Shown: positions 6,511 through 11,043 of the stretch, piece after piece
Position numbering within the stretch: the first letter of the stretch is position 1
How the letters are laid out: the number at the start of each line of letters is the position of its first letter
Assembly: GCA_903851455.1 (NCBI GenBank)
Contig: CAINOM010000284.1
Span: forward strand, 1 to 11,043
Source: an uncultured Bacteroidota bacterium
GTDB taxonomy: Bacteria > Bacteroidota > Bacteroidia > Chitinophagales > Chitinophagaceae
Direction: 5' to 3'
DNA: 11,043 nucleotides
Made by a program: the position numbers and the translations under genes
The notes under the pieces: generated by a model
Database searches by the model: none
What the model saw: the letters and a program-made list of their open reading frames with translations, nothing else
Told to the model about the DNA's origin: nothing

Positions 6511-6518
6511 TATTTTTG
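6511..6518 (+). promoter_or_regulatory. -7 element directly before the first DUF4397 lipoprotein gene
   Basis: TATTTTTG matches TAnnTTTG exactly and ends only 4 bases before the ATG at 6523. If functional, transcription would begin at or within a few bases of the start codon, making the message leaderless. No clear TTTG lies 19-21 bases upstream, so the element may be fortuitous. Confidence 0.4.
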
Positions 6519-6522
6519 ATCA

Positions 6523-7227
6523 ATGAAAACAACTCAGTTATCCATAAGGAACGTGATCGTGTTATTGTCGGTGGTTGTCGCAGGCATTGCTTTCAGTGGC
6601 TGCAGCAAAAAGCATGGCTCATCTAACACAGCCGCTGTGAACCTGGTGAACGCATGTGCGGGTACCAGCACCGGTATCTATACCAAAGTAAACAGCAACT
6701 ATACCGGGCCTGGAAACATGGCCTACTGCGCTACTTCCGGTTATCAATCCGTACCTGCCGGCTCGGCTGACAATGTCAATTTTTACCTGAGCGACGGTAC
6801 ACCGCTGTCCAGCGGCACCCCAACATTCAGTGCCAATGGCAACTACTCGATATTTGTGGGCGGCATCATCACCGGCCCTTCCTTTGTTGTCGTGTCTGAC
6901 GACCTGGCTGCACCTTCCAGTGGTAAAGCGAAAGTGAGATTTGTAAACCTCAGCAGCGACAATTTCAACGAGAGTTTTTACGTTGGTGTTGGTACGGCGG
7001 CACTGGATTCTAACATTGGCTATACTGTGGCCACTCCATTTCACGAGATCACTGCTACTACCGGCATCCAGGTACTGATACAGGACCCGGCCAACATTAC
7101 TTACTACCAGCAGATCGCCAGCCAGCCGCTTGCTGCGGGCAAGATCTATACGATCATGCTTACCGGAACTTCGGCAGCAACTACAGGCGCTTCCGTTCTT
7201 AAACTTACTGTGATCAACAACAACTAA
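6523..7227 (+). CDS. DUF4397-domain lipoprotein, first of a tandem pair
   Basis: A 234-aa exported lipoprotein. The signal peptide has a basic start, a hydrophobic core (about residues 11-24) and lipobox FSGC, with the lipidated Cys at 27. The mature part is rich in Ser, Thr, Gly and Asn and reads as a beta-sandwich. KAKVRFVNLSSDNFNE near the middle is the hallmark strand of DUF4397 (Ig-like repeats in secreted and surface proteins), and a matching first element begins at NLVNACAG. It ends with the LAAGKIYTIMLTG strand and VLKLTVINNN. Its neighbour 10 bases downstream has the same organisation and near-identical motifs, so the pair arose by tandem duplication and is probably one transcript. 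Role unknown; surface display or binding are plausible but unproven. Confidence 0.87.
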   Translation: MKTTQLSIRNVIVLLSVVVAGIAFSGCSKKHGSSNTAAVNLVNACAGTSTGIYTKVNSNYTGPGNMAYCATSGYQSVPAGSADNVNFYLSDGTPLSSGTPTFSANGNYSIFVGGIITGPSFVVVSDDLAAPSSGKAKVRFVNLSSDNFNESFYVGVGTAALDSNIGYTVATPFHEITATTGIQVLIQDPANITYYQQIASQPLAAGKIYTIMLTGTSAATTGASVLKLTVINNN

Positions 7228-7237
7228 TCTGCATCGT

Positions 7238-7918
7238 ATGCGCAACATCCGTGCAAAGGTTTTACTCACTACCGCGCTTCTATCCGCCTTGTTTGCAGGG
7301 TGTCATAAGAGCGCGGCCCCTTTGAACAGCGCTAATGTGATGTTTGTGAACGGCTGCGTCTCTGCCTCAACAATAAGTGTCAAAGCTAATAGTACCGGTA
7401 TCGATGGCGCATCTGGTATTGGCTTCCTGATGAACTCCGGATACAAGTATGTGACGGCTGGCTATGATGTAAACCTGACATTTTTTGCGGGCGGTGCCAG
7501 CACTGCTTTTGCTAACCGCACCGAAAACCTTACAGCTCCATATCATTACTCTGCCTTTATCGGCGGCACCGTAAGCAACCCGGTTTATGCATTTACAACA
7601 GATGATCTAACGGCGCCATCAAAGGGTGATGCAAAGCTTCGTTTCGTCAACCTTTCGCCGGATAATGTGAACGAGACCGTAACAGCCAATGACAGTATCC
7701 TCGTACAAGGGGTTGGCCTCGGTAATATTTCTCCGTTCCAACTACTGCGGGCCGGGAAATATGCCCTCGGCGTTTTTGACCCTACCGACGTATCTATCTC
7801 TGTAACAACAGACTCCCTGGACATAAAAGCCGGAAAGATATATACAGTGGTGCTTACCGGTTCACAGGCTTATACCGGTGCGTCGGGTTTGCTGCTCACT
7901 TTTGTGGATAATAATTAA
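7238..7918 (+). CDS. DUF4397-domain lipoprotein, second of the tandem pair
   Basis: A 226-aa paralogue of the preceding lipoprotein. The signal peptide ends in lipobox LFAGC with Cys at 22. Shared landmarks in the same order are NVMFVNGCVSAS, FIGGTVSNPVYAFTTDDLTAPSKG, AKLRFVNLSPDNVNE, LDIKAGKIYTVVLTG and the C-terminal LLLTFVDNN. Compare SDDLAAPSSG, AKVRFVNLSSDNFNE, PLAAGKIYTIMLTG and LKLTVINNN in the first copy. The remaining sequence is well diverged, so the duplication is not recent. The 10-base gap indicates co-transcription. Sequence conservation is concentrated in the predicted strands, while the loops differ, as expected for a surface-exposed beta-sandwich. Function unknown. Confidence 0.87.
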   Translation: MRNIRAKVLLTTALLSALFAGCHKSAAPLNSANVMFVNGCVSASTISVKANSTGIDGASGIGFLMNSGYKYVTAGYDVNLTFFAGGASTAFANRTENLTAPYHYSAFIGGTVSNPVYAFTTDDLTAPSKGDAKLRFVNLSPDNVNETVTANDSILVQGVGLGNISPFQLLRAGKYALGVFDPTDVSISVTTDSLDIKAGKIYTVVLTGSQAYTGASGLLLTFVDNN

Positions 7919-8232
7919 TGCCTCTGTGATCTGCCGTGCGCGGGGTGAGAGAATGGTATCAATATCATCATCATCATCATCGGCCTCAAAGGTAGCCGCT
8001 CCCACAACAACACTATTAGAAGCATTGATCATAATGCTGGCGGCATCAACGGTGCGGGCCACATTCGTGAAGATAACCGCGCTCTCGCCCTTGGGCAATG
8101 ATAACGGTGCGCTGCTGATAAGCCGCGCAGCCGGCAGGAACATAGTGACATCGCTGATGGCGAGCTTCTGGCGGGCTGTGCTGAAACCGACTTTACAAGG
8201 CATAGCACTGACAGCATGGGTACGCAATTCAT
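7919..8232 (-). pseudogene. Frameshifted N-terminal remnant resembling a DUF4139/MuiA-like protein (DUF4140 domain)
   Basis: On the minus strand the ATG at 8232 opens a frame beginning MNCVPMLSVLCLVKSVSAQPA, which looks like a signal peptide ending in an Ala-x-Ala-like site. This frame then becomes meaningless. In the neighbouring frame the sequence continues KLAISDVTMFLPAARLIS, then LPKGESAVIFTNV and VDAASIMIN. This follows the pattern of DUF4140 domains (V-x-V-F-L-x-A-Q-V, then L-P-x-G-x-x-x-L-V-F, then L-D-x-x-S-I-x-V). A single frameshift near 8170 would join the two. The coiled-coil and DUF4139 parts that should follow are missing: after a run of six Asp codons (about 7963-7980) the frame runs into the 3' end of the lipoprotein gene. 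So this looks like a decayed fragment. Homology is judged by eye only. Confidence 0.5.
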
Positions 8233-8486
8233 AAAAATGCGTTTGTACCGCCTGTTATTTATTCGGCTAGACCTGAGCCTGAAAATACATGCCCCCTATC
8301 GCATCGGGCGAAATCACCAAGGCATTTTTATACCACCAAAAATTTATACAACCACTTTTGTTTGCAGCAGAACTACTACAGCTAATCAGGGTTTCGCAGC
8401 ATAGTTTTTAACGAAGCTAGAATAGATATTTCGTCTTGGAGCGTATTACTTTTATGTAGACCTATGTGCCGTAAAAGACCATTTTT

Positions 8487-8542
8487 CTCTCTGCGTAAGC
8501 TCTGAGCCCTTTGCGAATTTTCTTAGCGAACTTTGCGGTTAA
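8487..8542. repeat. Degenerate CTTTGCGAA-type short tandem repeats
   Basis: Four related units occur in 56 bases: CTCTGCGTAAG (8489-8499), CTTTGCGAA (8509-8517), CTTAGCGAA (8522-8530) and CTTTGCGGTTAA (8531-8542). An additional CTCTGAG sits between the first two. Very similar 'CTTTGCG' repeat tracts recur in intergenic regions of many environmental bacterial genomes, by recollection. Coding is unlikely. Confidence 0.5.
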
Positions 8543-8573
8543 ATTACAATATTAAATATTATTTTAATTTATT

Positions 8574-8697
8574 GTGAGCAACAAAAGGGCAGGAAATGAG
8601 CAAAAGTGAGCAAGAAATGAGCAATGATTTTGGCCGTAGATCATTGGTTATCAATAAAAAGGTGTGCAATTGCATTTTTTTCGTCAGAAATGAGCAA
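8574..8697. repeat. Cluster of five TGAGCAA direct repeats
   Basis: TGAGCAA occurs at 8575-8581, 8597-8603, 8607-8613, 8618-8624 and 8691-8697. Three copies are extended to GAAATGAGCAA (starting at 8593, 8614 and 8687) and two begin with GTGAGCAA. Start-to-start distances are 22, 10, 11 and 73 bases. A perfect TGCAATTGCA palindrome at 8665-8674 lies between the fourth and fifth copies. No gene is within 300 bases downstream. Confidence 0.6.
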
Positions 8698-8830
8698 TAC
8701 TAACCACGCCCTTAGTTTTTGTTCTGCTGGTCAATCGGGCCGCACGTACTGCGGGGCCTAATAGAATTCCCCTGCAACCACATAGTAGAGCCTATTTTTT
8801 TGCGCGGAGCGATTCAAAAAAGTCGCCCTT

Positions 8831-8890
8831 TCTTTGGTACTTTCTGGCGCCTATCCCGATGCATATCGGGAGCGAAGCAAAAGAAAGTAC
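8831..8890. repeat. Nested inverted repeat, intergenic hairpin element
   Basis: The outer arms GTACTTTCT (8837-8845) and AGAAAGTAC (8882-8890) enclose a perfect inner hairpin TCCCGAT-GCAT-ATCGGGA (8854-8871). Similar 'AAAGAAAGTAC' elements are frequent in non-coding regions of Bacteroidota and other phyla, by recollection. It may be a REP/MITE-like repeat or encode a structured RNA. Confidence 0.55.
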
Positions 8891-8963
8891 GCCCGCGACG
8901 ATCAGGTAATAAGTGAGTAGGGCATGATGTGACCAAAATGAAATGCCGGAATGCCCCTCGAAG

Positions 8964-8986
8964 CCTGCACTGAGCTTGCCGAAGTG
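8964..8986. repeat. REP-like element of the CTTCGACAAGCTCAG type
   Basis: On the minus strand this reads CACTTCGGCAAGCTCAGTG followed by CAGG. It matches, with one substitution, the very widespread imperfect-palindrome repeat CTTCGACAAGCTCAG seen between genes in many bacteria. One copy only is present here. Confidence 0.5.
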
Positions 8987-9074
8987 GGTAACAATGGGAA
9001 ATGAAAACTTTTCATAATAATGTCGCTGAAAGCAGCCACAGTGAGTGATTACAGAGAATTGGCGACCGAACGGA

Positions 9075-9118
9075 ATGCCCCATATCAGCTCTTTTTTTAT
9101 TCATAGCGCATGGGGCAT
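9075..9118. repeat. Inverted repeat ATGCCCCAT/ATGGGGCAT
   Basis: ATGCCCCAT (9075-9083) and ATGGGGCAT (9110-9118) are perfect 9-bp inverted arms separated by 26 bases. That spacer includes a run of seven T. The first arm belongs to an 11-base direct repeat CGGAATGCCCC that also occurs at 8947-8957. Confidence 0.5.
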
Positions 9119-9185
9119 GGTCACTCCGGTCCAGGGCAGACAGAGTAAATAATCAGCGGGTTATTCGTTTATCCGGGTTTTCCCC

Positions 9186-9193
9186 TATATTTG
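9186..9193 (+). promoter_or_regulatory. -7 element of the DUF4290 gene promoter
   Basis: TATATTTG is an exact TAnnTTTG match. It predicts transcription starting near 9198-9200 and a leader of about 90 bases before the ATG at 9290. The region 19-21 bases upstream lacks a clear TTTG, so only the -7 element is supported. Confidence 0.5.
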
Positions 9194-9197
9194 TCAC

Positions 9198-9240
9198 AAC
9201 TTAAATACCCTGTGCCCTTCTGCGGCACGCTTTTTAAGTT
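9198..9240 (+). promoter_or_regulatory. 5' leader stem-loop of the DUF4290 gene
   Basis: An outer stem AACTTAAA (9198-9205) / TTTAAGTT (9233-9240) encloses an inner stem GTGCC (9212-9216) / GGCAC (9224-9228) with a seven-base loop CTTCTGC. The predicted transcription start falls at the base of the outer stem, so the mRNA would begin with this hairpin. It may stabilise the transcript or be a binding site. It is not recognised as any known riboswitch. Confidence 0.5.
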
Positions 9241-9289
9241 GCATTTCGGGTAATCATTTCCTTAGCATTTTTGAACTTTTTACATTTTG

Positions 9290-10006
9290 ATGGAATATAA
9301 CACTACACGGAGCAAACTGCTCATGCCTGAATATGGGCGTAACGTGCAAAAGATGATAGAGTACCTCGTGACCGTTGACGACCGCGAAAAGCGCCTGCGA
9401 CAGGCCGAGGTGATCATAGAACTGATGGGAACGCTGAATCCCCATCTGAAAACTATTGAGGACTACAAACACAAGCTCTGGGACCACCTGTACCAGATGA
9501 CCGATTTTAACCTCGATGTGGACTCGCCCTATCCGTGCCCGTCGCCGGAAGCGGTGTTTAAGAAACCGGAGGTGCTGCCTTATCCGCAGGAGAGCTTCCC
9601 GCACCGCCACCTGGGCAAGAACATACAGGCGCTGCTGCCACGGGCTGAAAATGAGACCAATGAAGAGACCAAGCATGGCCTGACGCAGGCTATAGGCTAC
9701 TACATGAAACTGGCCTACGCCAACTGGCATAAGGAGCCTGTGCATGATGACATGATAAAGAATGAGCTGGCGGAGATAACCGGCGGCAAGCTGAAATATG
9801 AAACCGGCGGGTACAGGGTGCCTTATGAGAACAACCGCAACTTCAAGCAGCGCAACAACAACAATAATAACAACCGCAATTTTAAAGGAAATGGCGGCCA
9901 GGGTGGCCAGCGCAACTTCCGCGATAATAACGGTGGTGGCGGCAGCGGCTATGGCAACAACTTCAATAACAAGAACCGGAAGTTCAATAAGAATAAGAAT
10001 AAGTAA
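9290..10006 (+). CDS. DUF4290-domain protein with Asn/Gly-rich basic tail
   Basis: A 238-aa cytoplasmic protein (no signal or membrane span) starting at the ATG at 9290; the TTG just upstream is not needed. Residues 1-180 form the folded DUF4290 region, recognised from MEYNTTRSKLLMPEYGRNVQ, then IIELMGTLNPHLKTIEDYKHKLWDHLYQMT, and FNLDVDSPYP. The helical part continues through GYYMKLAYANWHKEPVHDDMI. From about residue 182 to the end the sequence is low-complexity: runs of Asn (seven in a row), Gly clusters and scattered Arg/Lys/Phe, ending KFNKNKNK. Such tails are disordered and often bind RNA. The family has no established function. The gene precedes murA, an order I recall as conserved in Bacteroidota, but the two are separated by a 25-bp inverted repeat. 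Confidence 0.9.
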   Translation: MEYNTTRSKLLMPEYGRNVQKMIEYLVTVDDREKRLRQAEVIIELMGTLNPHLKTIEDYKHKLWDHLYQMTDFNLDVDSPYPCPSPEAVFKKPEVLPYPQESFPHRHLGKNIQALLPRAENETNEETKHGLTQAIGYYMKLAYANWHKEPVHDDMIKNELAEITGGKLKYETGGYRVPYENNRNFKQRNNNNNNNRNFKGNGGQGGQRNFRDNNGGGGSGYGNNFNNKNRKFNKNKNK

Positions 10007-10018
10007 CTTTTTAAAGTA

Positions 10019-10103
10019 AAAATTCAAAAGGCAAAATTCAAAACCTGAATCTCTCATCCCGGAGTGAGTAAAAATGTTTTTTGAATTTTGCCTTTTGAAT
10101 TTT
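10019..10103. repeat. Perfect 25-bp inverted repeat in the DUF4290-murA gap
   Basis: The arms 10019-10043 and 10079-10103 are exact reverse complements over 25 bases, separated by 35 bases. Each arm is itself two copies of AAAATTCAAAA around GGC. The element begins 13 bases after the DUF4290 stop and ends 13 bases before the murA ATG. As RNA it forms a long A-U-rich stem whose 3' arm has T-rich stretches, so it could terminate or attenuate transcription. As DNA it resembles a small palindromic repeat element. Confidence 0.75.
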
Positions 10104-10116
10104 GAATTTGAACAAA

Positions 10117-11043
10117 ATGAACGCATTCGAGATACGGGGCGGAAAGCCATTAAGTGGTTCTATTACTCCGCAGGGAGCGAAGAACGAAGCGCTGCAGGTG
10201 CTTTGCGCGGCATTGCTGACAGATGAGCGTGTGACGCTTACCAACGTACCGGATATTGTAGATGTGAATACGCTGATAGAGCTGCTGGTGGACATGGGTG
10301 TGAAGGTGGAGCGGCCCGGCAAGAACACGATCATACTACAGGCGGATAATATAGACCCTGATTATTTTACCACGCATGCATTCAAGAAAAAATCGGGCAA
10401 GCTGCGTGGCACGGTGATGCTGGCGGGGCCGCTGCTGGCGCGTTTCCGGAAAGCATACATACCCCAGCCGGGAGGAGACAAAATAGGCAGGCGCAGGCTG
10501 GATACACACATACGCGGGTTTGAGAAAATGGGTGTTGACTTTGTCTATGACATAGACAACCAGATGTTCACCCTGGATACAGAGGCCTTGACAGGAGCTA
10601 AGATACTCATGCATGAGCCTTCTATCACCGGCACTGCAAACCTTATCATGGCTGCTACACTGGCGGAGGGTGTGACTTCTATCTACAACGCTGCATGCGA
10701 ACCGTATATACAGCAGCTATGCCGCATGCTCATCAGCATGGGCGCCAATATTACCGGCATCAGCACTAATCTGCTGACGATAGAGGGCGTGAGCAAACTG
10801 CGCGGGTGCGAGCACAGGCTGCTGGCGGATATGATAGAAGTGGGCTCTTTCATTGGCCTCGCGGCTATGACGCAGAGTGAGCTTACGATAAAAAATGTGG
10901 ATGCGGAACACCTCGGCATCATACCCGAAACATTTCAGAACCTGGGAATTGAATTATCGATAACCGGGGATGACATATATATACCGGCACAGGAACACTA
11001 CCGGATACAGAAGTTCATAGACGGCTCCATACTTACCGTGTAC
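10117..11043 (+). CDS. murA: UDP-N-acetylglucosamine 1-carboxyvinyltransferase (MurA), 3' end outside window
   Basis: The frame is open from the ATG at 10117 to the window edge, giving 309 of roughly 430-440 residues. It catalyses the first committed step of peptidoglycan synthesis, transfer of enolpyruvate from PEP to UDP-GlcNAc in the cytoplasm. Diagnostic segments are ITPQGAKNEALQ (catalytic Lys22 and Asn23), LTNVPDIVDV, GKLRGTVMLAGPLLARF, PQPGGDKIGRRRLDTH and EPSITGTANLIMAATLAEG. Also present are AACEPYIQQLCRMLISMGA and DMIEVGSFIGLAA. In the mobile loop the position of E. coli Cys115 is Asp121 (PGGDKIG), the change that in other bacteria makes MurA insensitive to fosfomycin. Arg126 corresponds to E. 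coli Arg120. The catalytic Asp305 equivalent lies beyond the edge. It is preceded by the 25-bp inverted repeat and no clear Shine-Dalgarno sequence. Confidence 0.97.
   Translation, partial: MNAFEIRGGKPLSGSITPQGAKNEALQVLCAALLTDERVTLTNVPDIVDVNTLIELLVDMGVKVERPGKNTIILQADNIDPDYFTTHAFKKKSGKLRGTVMLAGPLLARFRKAYIPQPGGDKIGRRRLDTHIRGFEKMGVDFVYDIDNQMFTLDTEALTGAKILMHEPSITGTANLIMAATLAEGVTSIYNAACEPYIQQLCRMLISMGANITGISTNLLTIEGVSKLRGCEHRLLADMIEVGSFIGLAAMTQSELTIKNVDAEHLGIIPETFQNLGIELSITGDDIYIPAQEHYRIQKFIDGSILTVY

Larger units (their letters stand above)
8233..9289. other. Gene-free region of about 1 kb carrying repeats
   Basis: No reading frame here has a credible start, composition or recognisable motif, and no tRNA or rRNA is seen. 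Apart from the separately listed repeats (8487-8542, 8574-8697, 8831-8890, 8964-8986, 9075-9118), the promoter at 9186 and the leader hairpin, I see nothing in 8233-8480 or 8990-9070. The high density of palindromes and short repeats, together with the pseudogene remnant to the left, suggests a region that tolerates insertion and decay. Confidence 0.6.

Noticed and set aside
6619..7269. 216-aa minus-strand frame opposite the first lipoprotein
   Set aside because: The plus strand has a signal peptide, lipobox and DUF4397 motifs; the antisense frame is Arg/Ser/Cys-rich without domains.
7878..8234. 118-aa plus-strand frame over the remnant region
   Set aside because: It has a serine run from the ATC tract and no recognisable domain; the opposite strand carries the domain-like sequence.
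8597..8704. A 35-codon plus-strand frame beginning MSKSEQEMSND
   Set aside because: Its start is generated by the TGAGCAA repeats, codon content is not gene-like, and no promoter or conserved feature supports translation.
8233..9289. CRISPR array or RNA gene in the large gap
   Set aside because: The repeats are short, irregularly spaced and of different families, without regular spacers; no tRNA, rRNA or known RNA fold is seen.
10002..10018. GTAACTTTTTAAAGT sequence after the DUF4290 stop resembling the ArsR operator
   Set aside because: The second half-site GTTAC is absent; the similarity is explained by AT-rich composition.
9254..10150. Long 298-aa minus-strand frame across the DUF4290 gene
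   Set aside because: It is the antisense shadow of the DUF4290 gene; its Val/Ala-rich stretch is the complement of the Asn/Gly-rich tail, and the 25-bp repeat supplies its N-terminal part.

Overview
The window looks like chromosomal DNA from a Bacteroidota bacterium, most likely the Chitinophagaceae/Sphingobacteriia branch. Four observations support this. Perfect Bacteroidota-type -7 promoter elements (TAnnTTTG) lie upstream of several genes. Shine-Dalgarno sequences are almost absent. A DUF4290 gene sits directly upstream of murA, a pairing I recall from many Bacteroidota. The two Crp/Fnr-like regulators are short and lack the cAMP-contact signature. The species cannot be named from the sequence.

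Layout: (1) 1-1001, minus strand: an operon of SRPBCC (AHSA1-type) gene, ArsR-type repressor, and a second SRPBCC gene that breaks off about 50 bases from the window edge. Its promoter (about 1008-1056) is built from a near-duplicate 22-bp unit, so one palindromic operator fills the -33/-7 spacer and a second covers the predicted start of transcription. (2) 1212-4937, plus strand: a Crp/Fnr-like regulator, a 103-aa membrane protein, an MFS_3-type exporter, an isochorismatase-like protein lacking the catalytic Cys, and an alpha/beta hydrolase. These look like a regulator plus an export/detoxification cluster. (3) 4938-6437, minus strand: a second Crp/Fnr-like regulator, a DinB-type putative metal enzyme, and a previously untracked 37-aa single-membrane-span microprotein. 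(4) 6523-7918, plus strand: two tandem paralogous DUF4397 lipoproteins. (5) 7919-9289: about 1.4 kb without an intact gene. It holds a frameshifted remnant resembling the N-terminal domain of DUF4139/MuiA-like proteins, then several repeat families and hairpins. (6) 9290-11043, plus strand: DUF4290 protein with a disordered Asn/Gly/basic tail, a perfect 25-bp inverted repeat, and murA (cut by the right edge), which carries Asp in place of the fosfomycin-target Cys.

No large undescribed system (defence island, CRISPR, biosynthetic cluster) is visible. The most informative unusual signals are the duplicated operator-promoter, the 25-bp inverted repeat in front of murA, the helically phased TGAGCAA cluster, the leader hairpin of the DUF4290 gene and the unlisted microprotein.
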